Source: Paenalkalicoccus suaedae (GTDB taxonomy: Bacteria; Bacillota; Bacilli; Bacillales; Salisediminibacteriaceae). From it: 64,000 nt of DNA. Of the stretch, positions 47,388 through 56,841 are shown one piece after another. How positions within the stretch are numbered: position 1 is the stretch's first letter; every line of letters starts with the position of its first letter. The translations under genes and the position numbers were made by a program. The notes beneath the pieces are model-generated. The model saw only the letters and a list, made by a program, of their open reading frames with translations, did no database searches and was not told the origin of the DNA. The stretch covers positions 3,348,001 through 3,412,000 of the forward strand of contig NZ_CP041372.2 in the NCBI RefSeq assembly GCF_006965545.2. The letters are read 5' to 3'.

Positions 47388-48300
47388 GGATTAAGGTCAA
47401 GTGCGGAACCTCCGGTTCCCCTTCGCGGCGTTTGCTACTATCTGTGGTTGCTTACTCAACTATTTTGTCCGGCCAAACCAATGGCCGGTCAAAAGGATTT
47501 TCGTTGCGCGGAAGGGCTACCACGGATCGTTACGCAAACGCCGCTTCGGGTCACCTGCGGTAACGGTCATATAAGTGAGGTTAGCTCTCCCCCATTTGTT
47601 TGATGACGGACGAGGCGTGAGGGCGTGCCTCGCTTTTTTTAATTGAAAAATCATGGTGAATAAGACCATAGATTTGCTGTTAAATCAGTAATGCGGATGA
47701 ATCTGTTTGAAATGCACACTGTGTAACCTCAAATGCACATCTTCATCATGTAAATGCACGTCCACAGGTGTGAAATGCACGCGTTCATAATTAATGCATA
47801 CCTACGAAGCTGAAATGCATACCACGATACCTTAATTGCACGTCTACACCGTGTAAATGCACGTACACGGGTCAGGAATGCACACGCTCATAATTAATGG
47901 CATACCTACAAAGGTGAAATGCACACCACGACACCTTAATTGCACGTCTACACCATGTAAATGCACGCCCATGAGTAAGAAATGCACACGCTCCTATTTA
48001 GTGCATGTCATCAGGCACTTTTGCTTTTACAGCAAGCACTTCGGCAACTTATCCCTTTATTAAAGCCTTTTCGACCTAGTGTCTACACTTCCCCAATCGA
48101 ACAAAACAACTTTCCTTTCCAACCTACAAAGAAGCTACCTCCAAAGATTCGATGGAGGTTTTGACCATGCTCTTGATCTTGACCTTATCCTTCCCCATAA
48201 AAAAAGGTTGCCAATCACCTCAACCACCGTAACCGCAGGGGCGCCGGAGGTGACCGCACTTGACCTTGATCTTGACCTCCCCCACCACAAAGCCAACCGC
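47388..48300. repeat. Composite repeat 7, left flank of ktrAB (0.9-kb direct repeat copy 1)
   Basis: Element A 47404-47563 of a different sequence subtype, basal stem GCGGCGTTTGC with GCAAACGCCGC; terminator-like CGAGGCG hairpin with T run (47610-47640); array of AAATGCAC cores (about 21 bp apart: 47711, 47732, 47753, 47774 and on to about 48000); then a reversed A remnant (about 48225-48265) with tail facing ktrA. Copy 2 is at 50401-51325. Relative to copy 2, about 124 bp of the reversed A are missing here, between G(C/T)AGG short repeats. Confidence 0.85.
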
Positions 48301-48368
48301 CTATTGACACTCCCTCCCAACAGGAGTATGTTCATTTCAGCAACATTATTTGAAATGAGGACCTCAAT

Positions 48369-49061
48369 ATGAAACTTACGATGAAACCAAAAATGAAAAA
48401 CTCCAAAAAGAAACAGTTCGCCGTGATCGGCCTTGGCCGCTTCGGCGGCAGTATCTGCAAAGAGTTGCATGCGCTTGGGCACGAAGTGCTCGCAATCGAT
48501 AAAGAGGAAGAAAAGGTGCAAGAGTTTGCCCCATATTGTACGCACGCCGTGCAGGCGGACAGTACCGACGAAGGCGTACTACGAAACAGTGGGATCAACA
48601 ACTTTGACCACGTCGTTGTGGCAATCGGCGACAATATTCAGGCGAGTATCTTAACCACGCTTGTTCTAAAGGATCTCGGCATTGAGAAAGTATGGGCGAA
48701 GGCCCAGAATGCGTATCACCAAAAGGTGCTTGATAAAATTGGCGCCGACCTTGTTGTGCATCCCGAGTTTGATATGGGGATTCGTATTGCGCACAACATG
48801 TCGTCAGAGAGAATCGTTGACTTCATCGACCTATCCGATGAATACAGTATTATTGAACTGCTTGCTTCTGACAAGTTACATGGGAAGTCTTTAGCCGAGC
48901 TCGATCTTCGAGCCGCTTATAGCATTACCGTTCTAGCGTACCGTAACGAGAAAGGGATGAACATTTCACCAGCACCTGAAGACAAAATTAAAGAAGGTGA
49001 GCTGCTTGTTGTGATGGGTCATAAAAAGGACCTAGCTCGCTTCGAAGAAGAAGGTATGTAG
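48369..49061 (+). CDS. ktrA: KtrA-type potassium uptake regulatory subunit
   Basis: 230 residues. An RCK domain with the nucleotide-binding Rossmann motif (FAVIGLGRFGGSI), DKEEEKVQEF, then the TrkA-C domain (SDEYSIIELLASDKLHGKSL to the end). It forms a cytosolic octameric ring that gates KtrB in response to ATP/ADP, from knowledge of the family. Length and layout match B. subtilis KtrA/KtrC. ATG 48369 follows GAGG. The stop is 1 bp before the ktrB start, so the two are one operon. Whether it is KtrA or KtrC cannot be told. Confidence 0.93.
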   Translation: MKLTMKPKMKNSKKKQFAVIGLGRFGGSICKELHALGHEVLAIDKEEEKVQEFAPYCTHAVQADSTDEGVLRNSGINNFDHVVVAIGDNIQASILTTLVLKDLGIEKVWAKAQNAYHQKVLDKIGADLVVHPEFDMGIRIAHNMSSERIVDFIDLSDEYSIIELLASDKLHGKSLAELDLRAAYSITVLAYRNEKGMNISPAPEDKIKEGELLVVMGHKKDLARFEEEGM

Positions 49062-49062
49062 C

Positions 49063-50391
49063 GTGTACAATATTTTTGCTCGTTTTGATAAGCTCAATCC
49101 ACCCCAGTTTCTCGCCGTCGTATTTGGCTTGGCGATCTTGGTCGGCTCGGTGCTCCTGTGGCTGCCGATCGCGAGCACGGAGCCGGTGCGCTATATCGAC
49201 GCGTTGTTTACGGCGACGTCGGCTACGACTGTGACGGGACTTGTGGTCGTGGACACGGGGACGGTGTTTACGCGCTTCGGGCAGGTGGTGATCATGGCGC
49301 TGATCAAGCTCGGGGGGCTTGGCTTGATGTCGTTTGCGGTGCTGATCGTCCTGGCGCTCGGCAAGAGGCTTGGCTTACGCGAAAGACTCTTGATCCAGCA
49401 GTCGTTCAACCAGCCGTCGCTTGGGGGGATCATTCGGCTCGTGAAGGTGCTGCTCATCTTTTCGTTCTCGATGGAGTTGTTCGCGACGTTTATCTTAGCT
49501 CTACGGTGGGTGCCAGAATATGGGCTCGCAGAAGGGTTGTTCCAGAGCCTCTTCCATGCGATCTCGGCGTTTAATAACGCGGGATTTTCGCTCTGGTCGG
49601 ACAGCCTGACGCGTTATATTGGGGATCCTGTCGTGAATTTGATCATCACGATCCTGTTTATCACAGGTGGTCTCGGATTCACGGTTGTGTACGATCTTGT
49701 TAAAACGAAGCACATGAAGCGGCTCGCGCTTCATTCCAAGATTATGCTCGTCGGCACGCTTGCGATCAACGTCGTGGCGATGCTTATGTTCTTCCTGCTT
49801 GAGCGCGGCAATCCAGCGACACTCGGCGCGCTGACTTGGGGGGAGCAGTTTTGGGCAACGTACTTTCAGGCCGTGACGCCACGTACAGCCGGCTTTAACA
49901 CACTCGACTTCGGCGCGATGGAGCCTGCGACGATTACCTTCATGCTCCTTTTGATGTTCATCGGCGCAGGTAGCGCGTCGACCGGTGGCGGGATCAAGGT
50001 GACCACCTTCGTCGTCATCGTCCTTGCCGTCGTAACCTATCTGCGCGGGGCTCGCGAATCCGTCGCCTTCAGCCGCGCCATCAAAGCCGACATTGTCATC
50101 CGCGCGCTCGCAATCGTCGTCATAAGCTTGAGCGTCGTGTTTGTGAGCATCTTCGTGCTGTCTATGGTGGAAACCGCGCCGTATTTGACCATCGTGTTTG
50201 AAGCGTTCTCTGCTTTTGGGACCGTCGGCCTATCGATGGGCATCACGGATTCCTTAACCGATACAGGCAAAATGGTGTTGATGTGGCTGATGTTTTTAGG
50301 GCGCCTCGGTCCAGTAAGTATTGCATTCGCTCTCGCTAAGGCAAGCCATAAAAACGTGCGCTACCCGAAAGAGGATGTGTTTACGGGGTAG
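49063..50391 (+). CDS. ktrB: KtrB-type potassium channel-like transporter
   Basis: 442 residues, GTG start 49063 with AAGAAGG upstream. Multiple membrane segments with the four selectivity-filter-like segments of the TrkH/KtrB family (for example TSATTVTGL, NNAGFS, PRTAGFN, FGTVGLS). It imports K+ with Na+ coupling as a dimer controlled by KtrA. In an alkali- or salt-adapted cell this is a main osmotic and pH-homeostasis system. No T-rich terminator close behind; the composite repeat hairpin follows. Confidence 0.94.
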   Translation: MYNIFARFDKLNPPQFLAVVFGLAILVGSVLLWLPIASTEPVRYIDALFTATSATTVTGLVVVDTGTVFTRFGQVVIMALIKLGGLGLMSFAVLIVLALGKRLGLRERLLIQQSFNQPSLGGIIRLVKVLLIFSFSMELFATFILALRWVPEYGLAEGLFQSLFHAISAFNNAGFSLWSDSLTRYIGDPVVNLIITILFITGGLGFTVVYDLVKTKHMKRLALHSKIMLVGTLAINVVAMLMFFLLERGNPATLGALTWGEQFWATYFQAVTPRTAGFNTLDFGAMEPATITFMLLLMFIGAGSASTGGGIKVTTFVVIVLAVVTYLRGARESVAFSRAIKADIVIRALAIVVISLSVVFVSIFVLSMVETAPYLTIVFEAFSAFGTVGLSMGITDSLTDTGKMVLMWLMFLGRLGPVSIAFALAKASHKNVRYPKEDVFTG

Positions 50392-50400
50392 GTTGAGAGA

Positions 50401-51325
50401 TTTAGGTCAAGGTCAAGTGACTAAGTTCAAGGTAAAGTGCGGAACCTCCGGTTCCCCTTCGCGGCGTTTGCTACTATCTGTGGTTGCTTACTCAACTATT
50501 TCTGTCGGCCAAACCAATGGCCGACAGAAAGGATTTTCGTTGCGCGGAAGGGCTACCACGGATAGTTACGCAAACGCCGCTTCGGGTCACCTGCGGTAAC
50601 GGTCATATAAGTGAGGCTAACTCTCCCCCTCTATTTGTTTCATTACGAGGCGTTAGAGCATGCCTCGCTTTTTTATTGAAAAATCATGATGAATAAAACC
50701 AAAGATTTGCTGTTAAATCAGTAATGCGGATGAATCGGTTTAAAATGCACACTATGTAACCTCAAATGCACATCTTCATCATGGAAATGCACGCCTACGG
50801 TTGCGGAATGCACGCGTTCATAATTAATGCATATCTGCGAAGGTGAAATGCACACCACGCTACCTTAAATGCACGTCTACACCATAGAAATGGACGCCCA
50901 CGGGTCAAGAATGCACACGCTCCTATTTAGTGCATGTCATCAGGCACTTTTGCTTTTACAGCAAGCACTTCGGCAACTCATCTCTTTACTAAAGCCTTCT
51001 CAACCTGAAGTCACCTCTTCCCCAAACGAACAAAACAACTTTCCTTTCCAACTTACAAAGATGCTAGCTTCAGAGATTTAGTTGAGGTTTTGACCTTGCT
51101 CTTGACCTCCCCCAATAAAAAGAGGGTTGCCAGTCACGTTATCCACCGTAACCGTAGGTGCCCCGTAGCGATGGGGCGGACTCCTAGAGGGGAACTCGCG
51201 TAGGTGAAAATCCTGTTAGACGACCCCTGGGCGGCTGACATAGTTGAACTAGCGCCTCAGGAAAGACGCCCCAGAGCGCAGGGGCACCGGAGGTGACCGC
51301 ACTTGACCTTGACTTCAACCTCCAT
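50401..51325. repeat. Composite repeat 8, right flank of ktrAB (0.9-kb direct repeat copy 2)
   Basis: Same order as repeat 7. Tail 50403-50435, element A 50441-50597 (apical stem TTTCTGTCGGCCA with TGGCCGACAGAAA perfect), hairpin CGAGGCG with T run (50645-50675), AAATGCAC array starting at 50743, 50764, 50785 and 50806, then a complete reversed A (51148-51293) whose subtype equals the one at 6371-6524. The reversed tail faces the - strand gene at 51382. The flanks of both arrays share about 60 bp of sequence starting near AAATCATG. Confidence 0.85.
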
Positions 51326-51331
51326 AAAACC

Positions 51332-51368
51332 AAAAAAATCCACGTGCGCAAGGAGCACACGTGGCTTT
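51332..51368 (-). terminator. Terminator of the wall-anchored repeat protein
   Basis: Minus strand GCCACGTGTGC, loop, GCGCACGTGG, then a T run. Confidence 0.85.
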
Positions 51369-51381
51369 TCTACTATTATAC

Positions 51382-52740
51382 TTATTGTTCTTTACGAGTA
51401 CGCGTGATCATGATTGTACCAGCTGCTGCTAGTAGTAGTCCTAGTGCGATCCAAGCGTATGGTAGTGTTTGCGAGCCACCTAAACCAGTACGAGGCATTT
51501 CTTCTGGCATTTCAGCACCAGTGAATAGCTCAGGGAACTGGTCAACGATTGCTGCTGATAGTGCTTCAGCTGGCATTGTCATGTGTGCATAAGCTTCGCG
51601 GATGTTTGTGTACGCTGTTTCGTAGTCGCCTTCCACATAAGCATCAAATGCTGTAACAAGCTGACCAACGTGCGCTGTTAAGCCTTCTTCTAATGCTTCA
51701 GCTGGGACGCGACCTTCTGTTGCTGCGTCTAGGAATGCTGCTTGCTCAACGATATACTCGTCAAGGTCTGCTAGCGCTTGCTCTTGTCCTGCTTCATCAT
51801 CTCCACCAGTTGCAACTACATAATCAACAAAGTAGCCGATGTGAGAGTTCCAAATATCAAGGAATGCATCTCCAGCTTCGTCGCCGTAGACAGATGCTAC
51901 TGCAGCCGTTAAGTCGTCAGAGTTCGCAAATAGTGCGCCTGCTGATGCATCAAAGCTGTCCGCTCCGTCGATTCCATCCTGCATTGCCATAGCTGCTAAG
52001 CCTGCATGCTCGGTGAAAATGTAGTTTAAGTCTGCACGGAGATCAACCGCTGGTGTGTCAGGGTTTGTCCCTTCAAACACGTCTGGGAATTGATCAGCAA
52101 TTGCTACAGAAAGCTGTTCTGCGAACATGCTCATGTGGTGAATTGCTTCTCTTTCTCCTGTATAAGCCGTTTCAAAGTCACCGGCTACGTATGCATCAAA
52201 CACTTCTAAAAGGTCATCGATGTGCATCATTAACCCTTCTTCAAGTGCCGGCTGTGGTAAACGGTCTTCTGTAGCAGTTGCAAAGAACGCTGCCTGTTCA
52301 ACCTTGTACTCTTCTAACTCTGCTAATGCTTGGTCGATACCTTCTTGGTTACCTTCACCAGTAGCTACTACATAATCAACGAAGTACGTAATGTGAGAAT
52401 TCCAGATTTCAAGGAATGCCGCTCCATTTTCCTCCCCATAGACTGAAGATACTGCCGCAGCGATATCATCGGAGTTTGCGAGTAATGCGCCAGCCGCTTG
52501 ATCAAAATCTGCTGCGCCGTCAGCGCCTTTGCGCATGGCTTCGATCGCGAGGAATGCGTGCTCTGTGAGCGCCGTATCAAGTGTGATACGTAGCTCAGCT
52601 GCAGGCGTCGAAACGCTCGACTCTATCGCCCCGCCGTGGTCCCCAGAATCAGTGGAATGATCGTGCGCTAGTGCCGCTGTTGGCATAAGTAATGAAATTC
52701 CTAACAGTACTGCAATCGGACTTTTCTTAGACATTTTCAT
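51382..52740 (-). CDS. Duplicated helical surface protein with sortase-type anchor
   Basis: 452 residues. Signal peptide (about 1-25, His-rich HDHSTDSGDHGG after it), then two tandem copies of a helical domain of about 185 residues (first from TPAAELRITLDTALTEHAFL, second from TPAVDLRADLNYIFTEHAGL; both contain IWNSHIxYFVDYVVATG). The C-terminus has MPRTG followed by a membrane helix (LPYAWIALGLLLAAAGTIM) and ITRTRKEQ, a sortase signal with Met in place of the first Leu. His and acidic residues in the repeats might bind metal; this is inference. ATG 52740 follows AAGGGGAG. Confidence 0.8.
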   Translation of the reverse strand: MKMSKKSPIAVLLGISLLMPTAALAHDHSTDSGDHGGAIESSVSTPAAELRITLDTALTEHAFLAIEAMRKGADGAADFDQAAGALLANSDDIAAAVSSVYGEENGAAFLEIWNSHITYFVDYVVATGEGNQEGIDQALAELEEYKVEQAAFFATATEDRLPQPALEEGLMMHIDDLLEVFDAYVAGDFETAYTGEREAIHHMSMFAEQLSVAIADQFPDVFEGTNPDTPAVDLRADLNYIFTEHAGLAAMAMQDGIDGADSFDASAGALFANSDDLTAAVASVYGDEAGDAFLDIWNSHIGYFVDYVVATGGDDEAGQEQALADLDEYIVEQAAFLDAATEGRVPAEALEEGLTAHVGQLVTAFDAYVEGDYETAYTNIREAYAHMTMPAEALSAAIVDQFPELFTGAEMPEEMPRTGLGGSQTLPYAWIALGLLLAAAGTIMITRTRKEQ

Positions 52741-52911
52741 GTGTAAATCTCCCCTTTTAGGTTAATTAATTGCTTGGTCTTACCCTAGATAACGTTACGA
52801 TCATGAAAGCGGATCACTTTTTTGTAGAAATAAATATTATTTTGTGAAAGTTGAGTTTTTTGGAGGGTGGTCGAGGGGCAATGTGGTGGGGGTTTTGGAG
52901 TAGGAGCTTCG

Positions 52912-53130
52912 ATTATCCGTAAAGATAGCGTCATTTATCCGGATTCTCGCTTTCATTATCCGAAAACTGGCCTTCATTATCCGGATTCGCCCTTCCATTA
53001 TCCGAAAACTGGCCTTCATTATCCGGGTTCGCCCTTTCATTATCCGAAAACTGGCCTTCATTATCCGGATTCGCCCTTCCATTATCCGAAAACGTGGCGT
53101 CATTATCCGGATTCGCCCTTCCATTATCCA
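52912..53130 (+). repeat. ATTATCCG array, 11 units, 21-bp period
   Basis: Cores at 52912, 52933, 52955, 52976, 52997, 53018, 53039, 53060, 53081, 53102 and 53123; only one step is 22. Spacers alternate GAAAACTGGCCTTC and GGATTCGCCCTTCC. It occupies the divergent promoter region between the wall-anchored protein gene (start 52740) and lytS (start 53223). Confidence 0.95.
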
Positions 53131-53222
53131 AAAACCCAGTGACTCCACCACCTTGATCTTCCCACCTCCGTTCGCTATGATAAAAACACAAGTAAACGCT
53201 ATCAAAAAGGAGGCGAGGCCCC

Positions 53223-54980
53223 ATGTGGATGCTGTTGTTGACGATGATTGAGCGTGTTGGGATTATTGTAACGATTGTATTCGTGCTGACGCGACTACCG
53301 TTTTTTCGCGAGATGATGGATCGCCACGAGCTTGATCGTAGGCAACGTTTTACCGCGATCGTGTTTTTTGGATGCTTCGGCATCATCGGCACCTACACCG
53401 GGCTTAGCCTCAGTACGGAAAGCCTCGAGTTTAATCGTTGGGCTTCCGGACTAGCGTCTGATGAGGCGATTGCCAACTCGCGCGTGATTGGTGTCGTGAT
53501 AGCGGGGTTACTCGGGGGCTACAAGGTAGGCCTCGGTGCAGGTCTGATTGCCGGCGTGCACCGGTTTACGCTCGGAGGTTTCACTGGATTCTCGTGTGGA
53601 CTCGCGACGATTATTGCTGGACTTTTCGCTGGTTATTTCTATAAAAAGAAGAAGTTAGTGAGTGTCAAAACGGCGCTCCTTGTTGGGATGATCGCGGAGG
53701 CAATGCAGATGGCAATTATCATTGCTGTCGCGCGCCCGCTTGAGAGCGCGATTGCTCTCGTGCAGATGATCGGCGTGCCGATGATTATCGCCAACGGGCT
53801 CGGTTGCGCGCTCGTTCTCCTCATTATAAAGAGCGTCGCCAACGAGCAGGATCGTGTCGGAGCCCTTCAGGCACAGAAAACGTTGCGGATTGCTGATCAG
53901 ACGTTGCCGTACTTACGCAATGGGCTTGACCGTGTGTCGGCGGCAGCCGTCGCACAGATCATTCACCGTGAGATTAATGCGAGTGCCGTCTCGTTGACAA
54001 ACCGTACCGAAATATTAGCGCACAGTGGACTCGGTGCCGATCATCATTTACCTGGGAGTGACATTCAGACGCAGTCGACGAAAAACGTGATCGCAAAAGG
54101 CGAATTAGCCCTCATAGAGAAAGAGTCGATCTCCTGCAGAGAAGCGAGCTGCCCACTAGAAGCCGTGATTATTGCGCCTCTCACGCAGCGAGGGGGCACG
54201 ATTGGCACACTTAAATTCTATTTTCGCACGGAAAAAGATATAACGGGTGTGATCACGGAGCTGATTCGCGGGCTCAGTCTGATGATGAGCACGCAGCTGG
54301 AGATTGCAGATGCAGATAAGGCGCGCAAGCTTGCGCAGGAGGCGGAGATTAAGGCATTGCAGACGCAAATTAGTCCGCATTTTATGTTTAATACGTTGAA
54401 TACGATTAGTTCGTTGATTCGGATCAAGCCGGCGCTCGCACGGAAGACGTTGATTTCGTTGTCACACTATTTGCGTCAAAATATGTCTGCGGCGACTGCG
54501 CGGACGACGACGCTTGAGCAGGAGCTTCGGCACGTGCAGGCATACTTGTCCATAGAAGAGACGCGGTTTGACGGTCGGCTGGAGGTGCTCTACGAGATTG
54601 ATCCGGCGGCTAACCTGACGCTTCTGCCTCCCCTCTCCCTTCAGCCACTTGTAGAAAATGCGATTAAGCATGGATTTAAAGAGCGTGATGCGAACTGTGT
54701 GATCCGCGTGATGGTGTGGCGCGTTGGGCAGGAGGTCTCGATTCACGTTGCGGATAATGGAACGGGTATGGATTCCGAACGCCTCGCACAAATTGGCTCG
54801 CGTTTAGTAGAGTCGGATTCGGGAGCTGGTCTTGCTTTATATAACGTGAATCGTCGGTTGACGATGATGTTTGGGGAGACAGCTTCGTTGCAGATTAAAA
54901 GTGAGAAAGGCCAGGGCACGGAGATTGCATTTACAGTGCCTGCCGAGGAAGGAGAGCTTGCGCATGAGCACGTCTATTAA
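53223..54980 (+). CDS. lytS: LytS-type sensor histidine kinase
   Basis: 585 residues. An N-terminal membrane domain of the 5TM-LYT type (about 1-175), a GAF-like domain (about 220-350), and a histidine kinase domain of the LytS class with SPHFMFNTLN (phospho-acceptor H386), then an ATP-binding NGTGMD motif. It should sense a small ligand or membrane state. In B. subtilis and E. coli homologous systems respond to pyruvate. AAAGGAGG precedes ATG 53223. It overlaps the next gene by 17 nt, so both are co-translated. Confidence 0.92.
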   Translation: MWMLLLTMIERVGIIVTIVFVLTRLPFFREMMDRHELDRRQRFTAIVFFGCFGIIGTYTGLSLSTESLEFNRWASGLASDEAIANSRVIGVVIAGLLGGYKVGLGAGLIAGVHRFTLGGFTGFSCGLATIIAGLFAGYFYKKKKLVSVKTALLVGMIAEAMQMAIIIAVARPLESAIALVQMIGVPMIIANGLGCALVLLIIKSVANEQDRVGALQAQKTLRIADQTLPYLRNGLDRVSAAAVAQIIHREINASAVSLTNRTEILAHSGLGADHHLPGSDIQTQSTKNVIAKGELALIEKESISCREASCPLEAVIIAPLTQRGGTIGTLKFYFRTEKDITGVITELIRGLSLMMSTQLEIADADKARKLAQEAEIKALQTQISPHFMFNTLNTISSLIRIKPALARKTLISLSHYLRQNMSAATARTTTLEQELRHVQAYLSIEETRFDGRLEVLYEIDPAANLTLLPPLSLQPLVENAIKHGFKERDANCVIRVMVWRVGQEVSIHVADNGTGMDSERLAQIGSRLVESDSGAGLALYNVNRRLTMMFGETASLQIKSEKGQGTEIAFTVPAEEGELAHEHVY

Positions 54981-55728
54981 AGCACTCGTTGTTGACGATG
55001 AGCGCTATAGTCGCGAGGAACTACAACATTTATTAAAGGTACATCCCGTGATTGAGGTGATTGGTGAGGCGGACACTGGTGAATCTGCGCTCATGCAGGC
55101 GCTTCAGCTAACGCCAGACGTCGTGTTTTTAGACGTGGAGATGCCGCGTATGAATGGCCTAGATGCCGCTCGTTCGTTGCGTGAGCTTAAAAAGGTGCCA
55201 CACATCGTCTTTACGACGGCGTATCCGGACTTTGCCGTCGAGGCGTTTCGTCACAACGCGCTTGACTATATCTTGAAGCCGTACGAAGAGGATGCGATTG
55301 CTGAGACGGTGCGTCGGATTACGGTGGCTTTTGGTGTGCAGGAGGCTTCGCCTGAGAGTGAGCTGATTGGAGCCCGCGCCTCTGTTACTCCCGGCGCGCC
55401 CGGTCGTCTCTCGATCGAGTCCGACGGCGAGATCATTTTCCTCGATCCCCGAGAGATTCTTTACCTCTTCCGGGATGAAAAAAGGACGAAGCTTGTCACC
55501 ACAAGCGGCGACTATGAAGCAAAGGCTCCGTTAAAGGAGTTTGAGGAGCGGTTAGCTTCCTTTCATTTCTTCCGTATTCATAAAGGTTATTTGGTGAATC
55601 TGGATTTCGTATCACGGCTGTCGCCTTGGTTTAATGGGGCGTACCAGCTGGAGCTTGTTGGTCGGGAGGAGCAGTTGGCGGTGAGTCGGAATTATGTGAA
55701 GGGCCTTAGGGCTGCGCTGTCGCTTTAG
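54964..55728 (+). CDS. lytT: LytR/AlgR-type response regulator (LytT)
   Basis: 254 residues from ATG 54964 (GGAGAG upstream), inside the last codons of lytS. Receiver domain with DDE near residues 11-13, phospho-acceptor D57 (FLDVEMPRMNG) and KP motif (ILKPYEED), followed by a LytTR DNA-binding domain (ILYLFRDEKRTKLVTT, FFRIHKGYLVNLDFV). Together with LytS it is a two-component pair; the next gene downstream on the strand is a CstA-family transporter and is the likely target. Confidence 0.92.
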   Translation: MSTSIKALVVDDERYSREELQHLLKVHPVIEVIGEADTGESALMQALQLTPDVVFLDVEMPRMNGLDAARSLRELKKVPHIVFTTAYPDFAVEAFRHNALDYILKPYEEDAIAETVRRITVAFGVQEASPESELIGARASVTPGAPGRLSIESDGEIIFLDPREILYLFRDEKRTKLVTTSGDYEAKAPLKEFEERLASFHFFRIHKGYLVNLDFVSRLSPWFNGAYQLELVGREEQLAVSRNYVKGLRAALSL

Positions 55729-55734
55729 TTTATC

Positions 55735-56735
55735 AAGTGCTAACTAGTTTTAAGAGCAGCCCTTCGGGCTTTATTGCTAAAGTGCCAACTAGTTTAAATC
55801 AGCTCTTCGAGCTAATAATTTTATAAGAGGAGTCAGCTCTGCGAACGCCCTACGACATTAGCAGGGTCAGTGCCTGAGCCTACTCGTCAGGCAGGAGTCG
55901 ACGACCGTCTCCTCCTAATCGCCCTTCTGCGTGGTCTCATTCCCTGCCTATTCCTGCTAATTGTCTCCGAGCATTCTCCGAGTCTGCCTCCTCTAGAGCT
56001 TCTTTAAAGGGAAGACTGAAACACTTAAATCAAACTTACCTACAATAATAGATTACTAGGCGCAAGTTCATTGCCTAGCTTTTTGCTATTGAAATCGTGT
56101 TGATACCTGGTTTATGGTTCATTCATGTTGATTACGGTTCATAAATTCTATATTACTAAAGAGACACTTATCAAAAACCTGAAAAACTTGTTAAGAAAAA
56201 CTTTCTTTCCCAAAAAAGGATGCTCTTTTAAATCAATCGTAGAGCTGTCAGCCCTCCAGACACTCTCGGCATAGGGTCCGTAAGCTTGCGTTTGATTTAA
56301 AGAGTGCATTAGAAAAGAGTCTTCCTTTTATTTGGAACGGCTTTTTTTCGTGTGATTTGTGGGTTAAGATAAGTGGCTCTCTAGCAAATCGATGTTTATG
56401 TACCGTATAAGAGCTTTAAGTACCATGCTGAACGTTTATGTACTGTATAGAAGCTTTATGTACCGTAAGCAGAATTTGCTCATTGTAAATGAGCGTAAAA
56501 GCTTTTCCTAAGCTAGGCAACGCCTTTGCGCCTTGTAATTTTTTTATTAAAAATTACAACTGTTACCCTCCGGTCCTCCGGAGCGAAGGCTGGCGTCTCC
56601 TAGAGGAGCACTTCCGCGCACCGAAAATCCTTTCAGACGGCCACTGGACGACTGAAATAGTTGAGGCAGCACCTCAGGAAAGTGCCAGCCGGGAGCGCAG
56701 GAGGACCGGAGGTCTTGCACCTCAACCTGCAAAAA
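55735..56735. repeat. Composite intergenic repeat 9, reversed, nested
   Basis: Reversed C modules (55735-55830), reversed element B (55830-56002), CTAGGCG hairpin (56056-56078), short array remnant (about 56100-56150), partial reversed B (56239-56282), reversed array with GTACCGTA cores at 56401, 56421, 56441 and 56461, reversed small hairpin (56512-56537), and reversed element A (56577-56712) facing the CstA gene. Two layers appear to be nested. It separates lytST from its probable target gene. Confidence 0.75.
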
Positions 56736-56841
56736 TGGCATGTCAGCCTCCATATTAGGCGTGTTGGCCCGATTTTCTCACAAAAAGAGCCTGAGCCGTC
56801 ATAATGAATGTAAACGCATACATTATGAGGAGGTCAGGCAC

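Noticed and set aside
52837-53205. Open frames in the 52912 array on both strands
   Set aside because: Simple heptad read-through of the array without ribosome site.
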